Part shown: in pieces, positions 1-10,800 of the stretch | Position numbering within the stretch: position 1 is the first letter of the stretch | How the letters are laid out: every line of letters begins with the position of its first letter | Translations under genes and position numbers: made by a program | Notes under the pieces: generated by a model | What the model saw: only the letters and a program-made list of their open reading frames with translations | Databases searched by the model: none | Told to the model about the DNA's origin: nothing | Source of the DNA: Maribacter sp. | GTDB lineage: Bacteria; Bacteroidota; Bacteroidia; Flavobacteriales; Flavobacteriaceae | Length of the DNA stretch: 52,730 bases | Reading direction: 5' to 3' | NCBI GenBank assembly: GCA_024643345.1 | Contig: JAHENB010000018.1 | Span: 1-52,730, forward strand

Positions 1-198
1 CACCGTTTCTTTGATCTGGTACGTTGGGGCGTTGCCGCTGAAGAGTTGAACGCCTATTTGGCCTATGAGTCAACGCTCTTGGTGACCAAATTCGGCGGTG
101 CCAGCTTTAAAGCAGGGAAAAGTGAATTTTATCCCATACCACAGACACAAATCGATATTCAAGGAACTGATATTTTAACGCAGAACCCCGGGTATTGA
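1..198 (+). CDS. RagB/SusD family outer-membrane nutrient-binding protein, C-terminal fragment
   Basis: The first 65 codons read open from the window edge to TGA at 196-198. They match the end of SusD proteins: an HRFFDLVRWG segment, then FYPIPQTQID and a terminal LTQNPGY. SusD proteins are surface lipoproteins that capture glycans for a SusC TonB-dependent transporter. The SusC gene is expected just upstream, outside the window. A strong terminator follows 26 bases later, so this is the end of a transcription unit. The substrate cannot be told from this fragment. The family call is firm; everything upstream is missing. Confidence 0.9.
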   Translation, partial: HRFFDLVRWGVAAEELNAYLAYESTLLVTKFGGASFKAGKSEFYPIPQTQIDIQGTDILTQNPGY

Positions 199-220
199 TC
201 CGTTTGAACAAATTAAGTTA

Positions 221-249
221 AAAGCCGCCCAATGGGCGGCTTTTTTTTT
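221..249 (+). terminator. Rho-independent terminator after the susD fragment
   Basis: A perfect 7-bp GC-rich stem (GCCGCCC at 224-230, GGGCGGC at 234-240) with an AAT loop is followed by nine T residues at 241-249. This is a textbook intrinsic terminator on the plus strand. Confidence 0.95.
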
Positions 250-251
250 GC

Positions 252-278
252 TTGTTTACCAAGGTTCGCGCATCTTTG
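252..278 (+). promoter_or_regulatory. Possible promoter of the VCBS-repeat lipoprotein gene
   Basis: TTG at 252-254 is followed after 16 bases by CATCTTTG at 271-278. This differs by one base from the Bacteroidota -7 consensus TAnnTTTG, and the spacer is one base under the usual range. It lies 33 bases before the start codon and just past a terminator, which is where a promoter is needed. Confidence 0.4.
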
Positions 279-311
279 TACCATAAAAATATTATTAATT
301 CTTAGTCATCG

Positions 312-3300
312 ATGAAATTTAAGAATTTACCTTTTCTTCCCTTTTTTGGCGCTTTGGTCTTTTTACTGATCAGTGTTTCGGGATGTACCGATACCTTGCC
401 CACTACCCTATTTACCGTAGTGCCCAATACCTATACCGGATTGGAGTTCAACAACCAACTCACCGAAAATGACAGTATCAATATTCTCGACAACGAGTTC
501 GTATACAATGGGGCCGGGGTCGCCTTAGGGGATGTTAATGGTGATGGTTTGGACGATTTGTTCTTCGCGGGCAATCAAGTGGCCAATACATTATTTCTAA
601 ATAAGGGAAAGTTACAATTTGAAGATATTTCTACCATTGCCAACATCACCAAACCCGATTCCTTGATGTGGTCTTCCGGCGTGTCGATCATCGACGTGAA
701 TGCCGATGGCAAATTGGATATCTACGTATGCAATACCTTTAGAAAGGAACCCACCCAAAGAAAGAACCTGTTGTACATCAATCAGGGAAACAATGATAAA
801 GGCCTACCTACTTTTAAGGAAATGGCACAAACCTATGGTATGGCCGATGACACCTATTCCTCGCACGCCCAGTTTTTTGATTATGACAATGATGGCGATC
901 TGGATCTTTTTATCGGTGTGAACCGCATCGAAGGCATCGATCCCAGCGAGTTCAGGCCATTGGATGATGATGGCACGTCAATGAGCAGGGACAAGCTTTA
1001 TGAGAATACCTTTAATGATAGTCTCAACCGCCAGATCTTTGTAGACGTTTCCGAAAAAGCGGGGATACGATATCACGGTTACAGTCACAGTACGGTGATC
1101 CACGATTTTAACGAGGATGGGTGGCTCGACATTTATGTTGCCAACGATTTCCTCAGCAATGATATCATCTATATCAACAACCACGATGGTACCTTTACGA
1201 ACCATGCCAACGATATCTTCAAGCATTTCAGCCTTTCCTCTATGGGCAGTGATATTGCCGACGTAGACAACAACGGCCGTATGGATATCTATACCACCGA
1301 AATGCAGCCCTATTACAACAAACGGAAAAAATTGTTCCAGGGACCGAGCAGTTATCAAAAGGAAATTTTTACCAAAAAATATGGTTACGAATTTCAGTAC
1401 GCCCGAAATACCTTGCAGGTGAACATGGGCAAGAATCCGCTGACCGAGCTACCGATTTTTGGCGATGTGGGCATGTTTGCAGGGGTACAGGAAACCGATT
1501 GGAGCTGGGCACCGTTATTTGCCGATTACAACAATGACGGCTGGCAGGATCTTTTGATCACGAATGGGTTTCCCAAAGATGTCACCGATCGCGATTTCGG
1601 GGATTTCAGGATGACCGCGAGCCGCCTTGTAAGCAAGGAGAAATTGATCAGTGCCATCCCGGAGATCAAGCTGCCCAATTTTATCTTTAAGAACAACGGC
1701 GGCCTCGAATTTACCGATGAAACCCAGAACTGGGGCCTAAATTTCGGGACTTTTTCCAGCGGTGCCGTTTATGGTGATCTTGATTTGGATGGGGATTTGG
1801 ATATTGTGATCAACAACATCAACGATCCGGCACTACTCTTGGAGAACCATAGCGACCAACTGGCCCCGGACCAACATTATTTAAGGCTAAAACTCCTGGG
1901 CTCCCAAAAGAACGTCAATGCCATTGGATCGTCGGTGGAAATCTTTGCCGAAGGAAAGCAACAAAAAAAAGAAATTCTTTCGGGTCGGGGCTATCTCTCG
2001 CAACCGGAACAGGTACTTCATTTTGGATTGGGGGCAATCGATCAAGTGGACAGCATCAAAATCAGATGGCCCAACGGATCTGAACAGCTATTGGGCCGTT
2101 CAAAGGTCGACACTACCTTAAGCATCGCTTATGATGCGAAAGTGGTCAGTGGCAAAAGACCTCCTAAACCAGGTCATAAAGCCATTTTCAAAGAATCTGC
2201 CGCCGCGCACAATCTTGACTTTTTAGCAAGTGATTACGACTTTGTTGATTTTAATTTTCAACGCACCATACCCCATAAATTTTCGCAATATGGGCCCTCG
2301 CTTGCCGTGGGGGATATCAATAACGACGGTTTTGACGACATATTTGTGGGTGCAAGCCGCATGTTCAAGGAAAACTGGTTCATACAAAGTAAAAATGGCG
2401 TTTTTGACCGTAGGGAAGTAAGTTACAAGACCAGTACAAAACTTGAAGAGGAAGATTCGGGAAGTTTGCTGTTCGATGCCGATAACGATGGTGACTTGGA
2501 TCTATATATTGCCAGGGGATGCGGCCAGTATCCCATCAATCACGAATTCTATACCGATGTACTCTATAAAAACGATGGAAAAGGCAATTTTAGCGAAGCA
2601 ATGGATGCGCTTCCAGTGATCACGGCGAATTCGTCCACCGTGAAAGCGGCAGATTTCGATATGGATGGTGATCTTGATCTTTTTGTGGGCAGCAGAGTAT
2701 TGCCGTTTTCTTATCCCATGGCCGATAGAAGCTACATCTTAAGAAATGAGAGCACGGCGGGAAATCCAAAATTCGTGGATGCCACCGAATCGGTTTCCAA
2801 AGAACTCGCCTTTGCCGGAATGATTTCGGATGCGCTATGGACCGATTTCAACGGTGATGCCAGGCCCGATCTGATTTTGGCCGGGGAATGGATGCCTTTG
2901 AGGTTCTTTCAAAACGAAAATGGAAAATTGGTTGAAATCACTGCCAATACCGGACTTAAGGATAATTTGGGTTGGTGGAACAGCTTAGCCGCAGCAGATT
3001 TCGATAATGATGGAGATATGGATTATGTGGCCGGAAATTTTGGAAAGAATATGTATCTGCGGGGAAATAGTGAAGAACCCGTGCGTGTCTATGCCAAGGA
3101 TCTTGACGGCAATGGTACCATTGACCCGTTGATTTCCTATTATTTGAGAGACAGTGTCGGAACCAAAAAAGAATATTTGTACCACCCTTGGCAGGATGTC
3201 ACGAAGCAATATGTGGGCATTCGAAAAAAGTTCAATTCCTATGGAGCATTCGGCGAATCAACCTTACCGGAAATGTTTTCTGATGGCATGTTGAACGATG

Positions 3301-3899
3301 CGACCCAACTCACCTTCAACTATATGCAAAGTGCTTGGGTGGAAAATTTGGGCGATGGTAAATTCAGTTTACATCCTTTACCCATCGAAGCCCAATTGGC
3401 GCCGATTTATGGAATACTCCCTGAAGATATCGACGGGGATGGCAATACAGACCTTTTGCTCATTGGCAACGATTATGGGATGGAAGTACAACAAGGTAAA
3501 GCCGACGCCTTAAATGGCGTGGTATTGCACAACAAAGGCAATGGCGACTTTTATACACTGGCACTTGAACGAAGCCACTTTTTTGTCCCTGGTGATGGAA
3601 AAAGTCTGGTCACCATAGACCTGGCCAATGAAAGTCAGTTGATCATCGCTTCGCAAAACAACGACTCCTTAAAGGTTTTTGAACCCCAGTCCAGGCCATT
3701 GGGCAAACTGCTAAGACTCGCCCATAACGAAGTAAAGGCAAAAATTAAATTCACCAATGGTGCCGAAACCATTAAGGAATTTTATTGGGGAAGCACCTTT
3801 GAGTCACAAAGTAGCCGCTCTATTTTCATGACAGGCAATATAACGTCGGTTCAGCTATTTGATAATTTTGGAAAAGAGACACGAAACATAACTGATTAA
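312..3899 (+). CDS. VCBS/FG-GAP repeat lipoprotein with an ASPIC/UnbV domain
   Basis: This is a 1195-residue exported protein. The N-terminus has a hydrophobic segment ending in a lipobox (SVSGC, Cys25). Two blocks of FG-GAP/VCBS repeats (about residues 60-520 and 640-1090) carry roughly fourteen calcium-loop motifs of the type DxNxDGxxD, such as DVNGDGLDD and DYDNDGDLD. Between them, at about 535-605, is an ASPIC/UnbV-like domain (NAIGSSVEIF to KIRWPNGSEQ). Such beta-propeller proteins sit on the cell surface and are common beside SusCD pairs, where they are thought to bind glycan or calcium. No catalytic residues are visible. The gene follows the susD terminator and has a candidate promoter of its own. 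The domain call is strong; the role is inferred from context. Confidence 0.88.
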   Translation: MKFKNLPFLPFFGALVFLLISVSGCTDTLPTTLFTVVPNTYTGLEFNNQLTENDSINILDNEFVYNGAGVALGDVNGDGLDDLFFAGNQVANTLFLNKGKLQFEDISTIANITKPDSLMWSSGVSIIDVNADGKLDIYVCNTFRKEPTQRKNLLYINQGNNDKGLPTFKEMAQTYGMADDTYSSHAQFFDYDNDGDLDLFIGVNRIEGIDPSEFRPLDDDGTSMSRDKLYENTFNDSLNRQIFVDVSEKAGIRYHGYSHSTVIHDFNEDGWLDIYVANDFLSNDIIYINNHDGTFTNHANDIFKHFSLSSMGSDIADVDNNGRMDIYTTEMQPYYNKRKKLFQGPSSYQKEIFTKKYGYEFQYARNTLQVNMGKNPLTELPIFGDVGMFAGVQETDWSWAPLFADYNNDGWQDLLITNGFPKDVTDRDFGDFRMTASRLVSKEKLISAIPEIKLPNFIFKNNGGLEFTDETQNWGLNFGTFSSGAVYGDLDLDGDLDIVINNINDPALLLENHSDQLAPDQHYLRLKLLGSQKNVNAIGSSVEIFAEGKQQKKEILSGRGYLSQPEQVLHFGLGAIDQVDSIKIRWPNGSEQLLGRSKVDTTLSIAYDAKVVSGKRPPKPGHKAIFKESAAAHNLDFLASDYDFVDFNFQRTIPHKFSQYGPSLAVGDINNDGFDDIFVGASRMFKENWFIQSKNGVFDRREVSYKTSTKLEEEDSGSLLFDADNDGDLDLYIARGCGQYPINHEFYTDVLYKNDGKGNFSEAMDALPVITANSSTVKAADFDMDGDLDLFVGSRVLPFSYPMADRSYILRNESTAGNPKFVDATESVSKELAFAGMISDALWTDFNGDARPDLILAGEWMPLRFFQNENGKLVEITANTGLKDNLGWWNSLAAADFDNDGDMDYVAGNFGKNMYLRGNSEEPVRVYAKDLDGNGTIDPLISYYLRDSVGTKKEYLYHPWQDVTKQYVGIRKKFNSYGAFGESTLPEMFSDGMLNDATQLTFNYMQSAWVENLGDGKFSLHPLPIEAQLAPIYGILPEDIDGDGNTDLLLIGNDYGMEVQQGKADALNGVVLHNKGNGDFYTLALERSHFFVPGDGKSLVTIDLANESQLIIASQNNDSLKVFEPQSRPLGKLLRLAHNEVKAKIKFTNGAETIKEFYWGSTFESQSSRSIFMTGNITSVQLFDNFGKETRNITD

Positions 3900-3958
3900 G
3901 TCAATAGGCCAAAAATGATCTGAATTCAAAGATTTTAGCAGCCTGCCATCAAGTTTTA

Positions 3959-5446
3959 CTAATATTCATTGGGATGTTTAAAATCCCCGAACCGATATTT
4001 TATCGTTCTTTTCAATGGGATGTTCATTCCTTTTGTCTTTTCCAGCCAATCATAGATGTCCGTAGCCATCGATTTTACAATTTCCTGTTTGTCCGGATCA
4101 GCAATAAGGTTGTACATTTCTTCGGGGTCGTTTTGAAGATCATATAGTTCGTTCCTGTCCCAGATACCTTGGTACTTAATGTACTTATATTGGTCGGTTC
4201 GCATACCAAAAACCGTTGGGGTCATTGGAAAATCGTATTCCCAAAAGTACTCATAGAAAACCTCCTTTCGAGAAAAAGCATTTACATCACCCGTTAAAAT
4301 CGGAATAAAGGATACGCCAGGCATATCATCGGGTTGAGCCACCCCCGCTTCCGCTAGGATCGTCGGTCCAATATCAATGTTCTGGACCATTTGTGTAGGC
4401 CTATTGCCCCCTTTAAATAATTCAGGACACCGCACCAATAGTGGCACCTTCACCGATTCCTCATAAAAATGCCGCTTGTCTATTAGGCCATGTTCTCCCC
4501 AGCTAAACCCGTTATCTCCCATATATATCACCAGGGTAGATTCGTCCAATCCCTCTTTTTTCAGAAAATCCATCAGGGTACCCACACTTTCATCGACACC
4601 CAATAAGGTCTCGCAATAATCGACGACCATCTCGTGTATGTCTTTGTTGTCATGGTACATATAATCTACCCCATGCCAACTGACGCGCTGGTCTGCGACC
4701 CATTGGGGCCATTTCAAATCACGGTATTTGCCTGTTTTGGTCTGGTCATAGGTTGAGGGGAGCGCAATCTTGTTGCCCTTGTACTTTCCCTTGTGGCGTT
4801 GTGCAGGTTGAAATCCCGCATGTACCGCTTTGTGCGATAAATAAAGGAAAAATGGTTTCTTTTTATCCCTCTTTTCCAGCCAATCCACCGCGTGTTCTGT
4901 CAACAAGTCGGTGATGTAGGTAGAATCGGTATAGGCAACCCTGTTGCCGTTGATATTTAAGGTAGGGTTATAATAGACCCCTTGTCCGGGAAAACTTTCC
5001 CAATGTGTAAATCCGGGTTGGGGTTCGTCTCCATGGTCTCCCATATGCCATTTGCCAAAAAACCCGGTCTGATAGCCCGCCTTTTGAAGATATTGTGGGA
5101 AGTAGGTCAAATTGCCCGGATCGGGTGCCTGATTGTCGACGATGGTATGGGCATGTGAAAATTGCCCCGTTAATATGGAGGCCCTGCTCGGGGAACATAA
5201 GGAGGTGGTGACAAAGGCATTCGAAAGATAGGCCCCTTCTGTCGCCAGCTTGTCCATATTGGGCGTTTCCAGCCAAGGCACCTTGCCCGTGAAGCCCATA
5301 TAATCGTAGCGGTGGTCATCGGTAAGAATGAAAATAACGTTTCTTGGCTTTTTCTTGTCTTTGTCTATAGCGCTAGTATGGGCGAAAATCTTGCCCGACG
5401 TAAAGAGGGCCAAAACGACAATTAGAATATAGGTCTGGTTTTTCAT
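3959..5446 (-). CDS. Family S1 (formylglycine-dependent) sulfatase, exported
   Basis: A 495-residue protein with an N-terminal signal peptide (about residues 1-23). It has all the hallmarks of a type I sulfatase: metal ligands in LTDDHRYD (Asp43, Asp44), the maturation motif CSPSR with Cys84 as the residue converted to formylglycine, GKWHMGDHG, and a late MGDNG motif. The end (residues about 430-450) is a typical NELYDLQNDPEE segment. The enzyme would remove sulfate esters from a polysaccharide in the periplasm or at the surface. The formylglycine-generating enzyme it needs is not in this window. The gene is convergent with the VCBS gene and 88 bases from the esterase gene's stop. Subfamily and substrate cannot be fixed by eye. 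Confidence 0.92.
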   Translation of the reverse strand: MKNQTYILIVVLALFTSGKIFAHTSAIDKDKKKPRNVIFILTDDHRYDYMGFTGKVPWLETPNMDKLATEGAYLSNAFVTTSLCSPSRASILTGQFSHAHTIVDNQAPDPGNLTYFPQYLQKAGYQTGFFGKWHMGDHGDEPQPGFTHWESFPGQGVYYNPTLNINGNRVAYTDSTYITDLLTEHAVDWLEKRDKKKPFFLYLSHKAVHAGFQPAQRHKGKYKGNKIALPSTYDQTKTGKYRDLKWPQWVADQRVSWHGVDYMYHDNKDIHEMVVDYCETLLGVDESVGTLMDFLKKEGLDESTLVIYMGDNGFSWGEHGLIDKRHFYEESVKVPLLVRCPELFKGGNRPTQMVQNIDIGPTILAEAGVAQPDDMPGVSFIPILTGDVNAFSRKEVFYEYFWEYDFPMTPTVFGMRTDQYKYIKYQGIWDRNELYDLQNDPEEMYNLIADPDKQEIVKSMATDIYDWLEKTKGMNIPLKRTIKYRFGDFKHPNEY

Positions 5447-5534
5447 AAGGGTCTAAAATTATATTTCGACCTGTTTATTACAGATCGCTTAATACCCTAC
5501 AAAATACCTAAAAAATATTTGCCAGACCAGTATT

Positions 5535-6254
5535 TCAATCTTTTCGGGCCTGCTCCATAAACCATTCGTAAAGTTCTTCGGTATCGTAGGCCTGTATCCA
5601 AGAATCATGGCCTACCCCGGGATATCTGGTGAACCTTACCTTATAGCCCATCCCAAGCAGACGGTTGACCATATTTTCCGATTCCGAAATCGGAATAGAC
5701 TCATCTTCCTCCCCATGAAATACCCAAATGGGCATTCTCTTGTCGATCCAAGCCGCATAAGGTAGCGGTGCCATCCCGCAAACCACGGCCAAGGCCGCAA
5801 ACCTGTCGGGATATTGCACGGCGAGTTCCCAAGCAGCTCCCCCTCCCCTGCTCAATCCCGTGAGATAAATCCTTTTTTTATCTACACGGTTATTCGCTAC
5901 AATGGTATCCAACAATTGCATCACCGCCTCGGTATTCCACCATTTCATTCTATGCGGATTTTGTGGGGCCAAGATCAGAAAAGGAAATTGTTTACCCCTT
6001 ACGATCAGTTTTGGGGGGCCATTTCTTTTTACCGACACCAAACTATCTCCGGCCTCCCCACCACCATGAAGAAAAAGCAGTAACGGGAATTGTTCCAAAC
6101 TGTCTACTTTATAATCTTCCGGATAATAAAGATAATATCGCAATTTTTCGGTTACCACGGTCTCCATGGAACCATTGATCAATTGTGATTTCGATTGTGC
6201 GGCGCATCCTTGCAAAAGGATGACCACCATAAGGGCAATAATACTTAGCTTCAT
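5535..6254 (-). CDS. Alpha/beta-hydrolase lipoprotein (COG4099-type esterase or predicted peptidase)
   Basis: A 239-residue lipoprotein: the signal peptide ends in a lipobox with Cys17 (LLQGC). The alpha/beta-hydrolase fold shows an HGGGEAGD oxyanion segment near residue 63, the nucleophile elbow GLSRGG (Ser135), a likely acid Asp184 in HGEEDESIP, and His216 in VGHDSW. This spacing fits phospholipase/carboxylesterase and feruloyl-esterase-like proteins. In a polysaccharide locus it may remove acyl groups from the glycan before hydrolysis. It lies 32 bases from the stop of the GH144-like gene upstream and precedes the sulfatase gene, all on one strand. Peptidase activity is the alternative named by the COG. 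The substrate is unknown. Confidence 0.82.
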   Translation of the reverse strand: MKLSIIALMVVILLQGCAAQSKSQLINGSMETVVTEKLRYYLYYPEDYKVDSLEQFPLLLFLHGGGEAGDSLVSVKRNGPPKLIVRGKQFPFLILAPQNPHRMKWWNTEAVMQLLDTIVANNRVDKKRIYLTGLSRGGGAAWELAVQYPDRFAALAVVCGMAPLPYAAWIDKRMPIWVFHGEEDESIPISESENMVNRLLGMGYKVRFTRYPGVGHDSWIQAYDTEELYEWFMEQARKD

Positions 6255-6286
6255 TGTTATACCTATTGCGACTTTAAATCAATTCA

Positions 6287-7651
6287 TCATTTATGGGTGA
6301 ACCCGAGCCGAGATAGCCCATCGATAACATCATTGTTTTTCATAAACAGATTCCAAAGTAAGCCGGTTCTGTAGTTCTCGATCATTACAGGGATGGGTCC
6401 CTGATCGATGGCCAAATATCTTGGCAAATACCAGTTATATTGTTCGCTGAAAGCATCGTAGGGCCCGTATTTTCCAACCAAGGAATCATGTTTTTGATAG
6501 AGGTTCCGCAGAAAGGCCATACTCTCGTTGGGTGTATAAGGCATCGACGAAAGGGCTGCCGTAGGCGTAATTACCCCAACATCCTGGCCTGGTCTATGGG
6601 CTTCATAAAAAACATTTGCCGAATAACTGGCGGTAAGGCCCCATGTTTCCGATCCATAGCCCTTAAAATTCTTGGGATTATCGACACAATAGCGATAGTT
6701 GATCAAGCTGTGGTTTACATTGAGCTTCCAGTAATCGGCATACTGATCTTCCAAGCCCTTTGGATTAAGTCCCAAATATGAATAATGCGCCCAGAATAGC
6801 GGTCCTACCGGCTCATCATTGGTTTCATAATGATCTAAAACCGTGGGAAGTCCATAAAAGCTGGTATTGGATTTAATGGCGCCGTTACGGGCCCAGCCCT
6901 TTTCATAAACCACTTTCGAAATGGGATGTGTAGGTGATGCTGCGGCAAGGACATACATGATCAGACACTCGTTATAGCCCCTTACGGCAAAATTCATTTG
7001 CCATTGGTGGTTTGGAGACCAATGCCAATATAATACATCTTGTCCTTGGGTGAACCAATCCCATTCCACTTCCTCCCAAAGTCTTTGTATCCGGTTTCCC
7101 AAAAGTTTCTCCCGCACATCCGTCCCGTTGAAATATTCCTTTACGGTCAAAAGACCTTGAACCAAAAATGCCGTTTCCACCAAATCGGCACCATCATCTT
7201 TTGGACTGAAAGGTTTGGTTTTTCCAGTAGTACCATCCAACCAATGGGGCCAAGCGCCATGAAAACGGTCTGCAGTTTCAAGAAAAGTCACTATTCGCTC
7301 CAATCGCGCCAAGGCCAGGTCCCTTGGAATAAAGCCCCTTTCGATGCCTACCAAAATACCCATCAGACCAAATCCCGTACCCCCGGTGGTTACGATCTTT
7401 TGGTCGTTATCTGGATAAATGCCATCCAAATGAATCCTTTCCGCAGCCATGCCCGAATTCGGTTCGGCCCCTGTCCAGAAATAATCAATGGTCTGTTTTT
7501 GAACCTTGTCGAGCAATTCGTCATTGGTCAAGACCTCCTCATTTATAGTAATGCCGCTCTCTTTTGTACTTCCAGCGTATCCACTTTCGCAAGCATTGAC
7601 CAAAAGTTGTATGGTCGCGAGCATTACCATTAATAAAATCTTGTAGTACAT
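6287..7651 (-). CDS. Glucoamylase-fold lipoprotein (PF10091, GH144-like)
   Basis: A 454-residue lipoprotein with lipobox Cys21 (LVNAC). Residues about 35-200 form the first half of an (alpha/alpha)6 barrel, and about 210-440 match the PF10091 'glycoamylase' domain: QMNFAVRGYNECLIMYVLAA, a following ASPTHPIS stretch, and a C-terminal YNWYLPRYLAIDQGPIPVMI segment. Characterised relatives in family GH144 are endo-beta-1,2-glucanases, but other activities exist in this clan. The gene has its own promoter-like sequence upstream and likely begins a three-gene unit with the esterase and sulfatase. Fold and export are secure; the linkage cleaved is an inference. Confidence 0.82.
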   Translation of the reverse strand: MYYKILLMVMLATIQLLVNACESGYAGSTKESGITINEEVLTNDELLDKVQKQTIDYFWTGAEPNSGMAAERIHLDGIYPDNDQKIVTTGGTGFGLMGILVGIERGFIPRDLALARLERIVTFLETADRFHGAWPHWLDGTTGKTKPFSPKDDGADLVETAFLVQGLLTVKEYFNGTDVREKLLGNRIQRLWEEVEWDWFTQGQDVLYWHWSPNHQWQMNFAVRGYNECLIMYVLAAASPTHPISKVVYEKGWARNGAIKSNTSFYGLPTVLDHYETNDEPVGPLFWAHYSYLGLNPKGLEDQYADYWKLNVNHSLINYRYCVDNPKNFKGYGSETWGLTASYSANVFYEAHRPGQDVGVITPTAALSSMPYTPNESMAFLRNLYQKHDSLVGKYGPYDAFSEQYNWYLPRYLAIDQGPIPVMIENYRTGLLWNLFMKNNDVIDGLSRLGFTHK

Positions 7652-7672
7652 ATCACATTCTTTTTACAGAGG

Positions 7673-7701
7673 TAAAGATATTGTTTAATTGTTTGTTTCA
7701 A
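7673..7701 (-). promoter_or_regulatory. Candidate promoter of the GH144-like gene
   Basis: Read on the minus strand, TTG (7701-7699) is followed after 18 bases by TATCTTTA (7680-7673). This matches TTG-N(17-23)-TAnnTTTG except for the last base. It ends 21 bases before the ATG at 7651. Confidence 0.5.
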
Positions 7702-7808
7702 TTCATAAAAAAATACTCATGGGTCAACCTATTCAGGAATGGAATTAATTTTGAAGTTTTTTTTACAATCCCTGCGTTGGATACTTGTTGCTGAAATAAA
7801 ATGCCCAA

Positions 7809-7842
7809 ATAAAAAAGGGATGCCAATTTTTGACATCCCTTT
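7809..7842 (-). terminator. Rho-independent terminator of the giant SprB-repeat gene
   Basis: On the minus strand, AAAGGGATG (7842-7834) pairs with CATCCCTTT (7822-7814), and extra CAA/TTG pairs lie inside the loop. The stem runs into a T tract (complement of the A residues at 7809-7816). It starts 26 bases after the giant gene's stop and separates it from the GH144-like gene. Confidence 0.85.
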
Positions 7843-7868
7843 GGATAATTATAAATCACCGTTACCTT

Positions 7869-10800
7869 TTATCGGTACAGTGTAAAATGTCCAACGAAGC
7901 GCGTGTTCCTTGCATCGTTTTGGTTTACCACATACCAATAGTCACCACTTGGCAAATCTTTTCCTTCATAAGTGCCGTCCCAATTGGTCACCTGATCGAG
8001 AATGGCCACCACTCGGCCGTATCGATCATAAATTTTGATTTCTATATAAGGGAAGAAATCCCTGCCATTTATCGTCCATAGGTCATTTTCCCCATTGCCA
8101 TCGGGTGTAAAGAAATTAGGAAATTCAAGCATACCTGTGAACTCAAATGGAATCATCACTACGGCCACGCAACCCATCTGATCGACTACCTTGACCTCTA
8201 CGTCCCCACTGACATTGGTAAGGTACACATTATCGCTTCCTTGGGGTTGGCCTTGGAAATAATACTCATAGCCGCCAAAACCACCCGATGCCGAAGCGGT
8301 GAGTTCGTTTGGTCCCGTTTTTTCGGCTGTCAAAGTTAGAGGACCATAAGGGTCGACAATAAATTCCACCATATTGGAACATCCGTTTGAATGAAACATG
8401 TGCACCCTATATTGCCCGGCGGGTAAATCTCCATAGGTATTTTCAGGTTCTGCAAGATTGATCATCTGCGACATGGTGAGCGGGGGGGCCGTAGAATTCA
8501 AATCTTCCAGATAAAACAACATCTGGGGCAAAAGACTCGAATCTTGCATTTCTACGGTAACCGTGCTGTTGGGGAAAATTCCCTCGCAACCATATTGAAC
8601 CGTTGGTTCGGCCGTGAGATCTACCCCAATGCCCACATTGAAGACATCAGATGCGCTACAGAGATTTGCGTCCTGGATATAAATGGCATAGGACGCGCCT
8701 CCCTGTAAATTCTGAATCGGCATCCCATCATAAGGTGCAAAAACACCGGTGCCCGTCTGGTCGATCGGCGCGATCATCTCAACCTTGTATTCAAAATAGG
8801 GCAAAGGACTCACCAATGGATCAACAAAAGGGGTGCCACCGACCACTTCGAAGACCATGGAGCCATCATTGGCGCCTATGCAAAGCTCTGGGACTACTTG
8901 AATATTGGTTAACTGAATTGACAAGGGTTCGGTGACCGTTATGACGTCTTTTTCAAAACACCCGTTCTCGTCCTGAATCAAAATTTCATAGTCGCCCGCG
9001 GCCAGGTCATCAAACGTATAGGTTCCAGGCGTTGCAGGATCGCTAAAAAATTCATTGAAATTGGGTTCTATGGCAAATTGTATCAAGCCCACACCGCCAC
9101 TCATCACCTCAACGGTTACGGTTCCATCTTGCTCCCCATTACAGCTCACCGGTGTAGAATCGGCATTGAACACGATAGGTTCTGGTCTCAAAATCTCAAA
9201 AGGTCCGGCAATATCTTGGCAGGTTGCGCCACTTGTGACGGCGATATAGTACTGATTGCCTTCGGGCAAACCTTCGAAGGTACCAAAGTTCTGCGGACCT
9301 CGAAATGCTGCAACTACCGGACTGAAAGCATCGACCGGATCACCGATGTACAAGGTAAATATATCATTGCCCACCCCGCCATTGATGAACGATTCGATTC
9401 GGCCATCAAGTTCCGATGCACAGGAAATATCATCGGGTTGGTTGGGCAACAAGGTCACACCGGTTGCATCCGTCATCGTAATCCCGTTGGATCGTACCGG
9501 ATTACAAGTATTTGAGGCATTTTTCTTGCGAACATCGAACTGATACAAAACTCCGGCGATTCCAGGAATCAAAATCGAATTGCCCACCAAATCGGTATAG
9601 GGATCATTAATGGGATCGGGCGTAGGAGCGATTCGGTATTCATAGGTAAACAATGGATCCGGATTTTCTATGTATAGACGCATTTCTCCCATTCCACCGC
9701 ATCCTGGAACTTGGGTCTGTACCAATTTGGGCTGTACCGGTGGCGGCGGCACCACTTCATAGGGTGGCGTGATGAAACTACAGTTATAACTGGAAGTGAT
9801 TTCGATGGCATACCATCCCGCACTTATGACCCCGCCAAAGGCCCCAATAAAAGTAGGGCTGTCTTGAAGGCCACTTCGTTCGCGCTCATCGGCGATATTA
9901 TTACTGTTCAAATAGATCAATTGATATTTATAACCCGCGCCCGCTACCCCACCTATGGCCCCAGGATTACCCGATATTAGGTCATAAGCTTCCAACACCG
10001 CATTATTTCCGCCAGGACACACCAAATTCTGCGGCTCGCGAATACCGGCCTGAATCGATGGAATGGCCGATAATGTAATATCAAAGGTGTCGGTACAGCC
10101 TTCCACATCCCTGATCTCGACCCTATAATCGCCGCTCGTCAGATTTTGAAATTGATTGTTGGCGTTAAAACCTACTTCAACCAAATAGGTGCCCGAGCCG
10201 TCATCTTTCAATAATTGATATTCATAGGGTGTGGTGTCCCAACCACCACTTCCCGTGGCGTCAATGGTCCCAAGGTTATCATCACAACTTACATTGCCCA
10301 CCTCTACAGCTTGAACATCCAATGCACCATTGGGTGTGCGCACCGTAACCACATTGCTGTCGGCAGCACAATAAGGTGCGGCCGCTTCCACCACTTCCAC
10401 AAAGAAATTCCCAGCGGGAAGGCCTGTAATTCTGGCAAGATCTCCATTGATGTCCGGAAAATTGGCAGTGTCAAAACTACCGGTCGCCATTGGTGTGGTT
10501 TTGGTAATATCGGCTGAGCGGTATACCGTATAATTATACAAACCTGTATAAGTGCTGACATCAATAAATAATTCTCCATTGGAATCCCCAAAACAAGTGA
10601 CCGGTTTGGCCTCGCTTACCGCAGCGACGGGATCTATCGGGGCAATGACGGTATGTTTGGGCAGCGGATAATCACAGCCATTGGGCGAATCGTCGCGAAC
10701 AATGATCAAATAATCCCCGGCATCGGGCAGTAATACAGTGGCCGTACTGGCTCCGGTTACACTTACATTGGGCACTACGGTACCCAAAGGCCCACTGGTG

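Noticed and set aside
7040-7633. A 197-codon open frame opposite the GH144-like gene
   Set aside because: The minus-strand protein is a full-length family member with a lipobox; the plus-strand product resembles nothing and lacks a sensible start.
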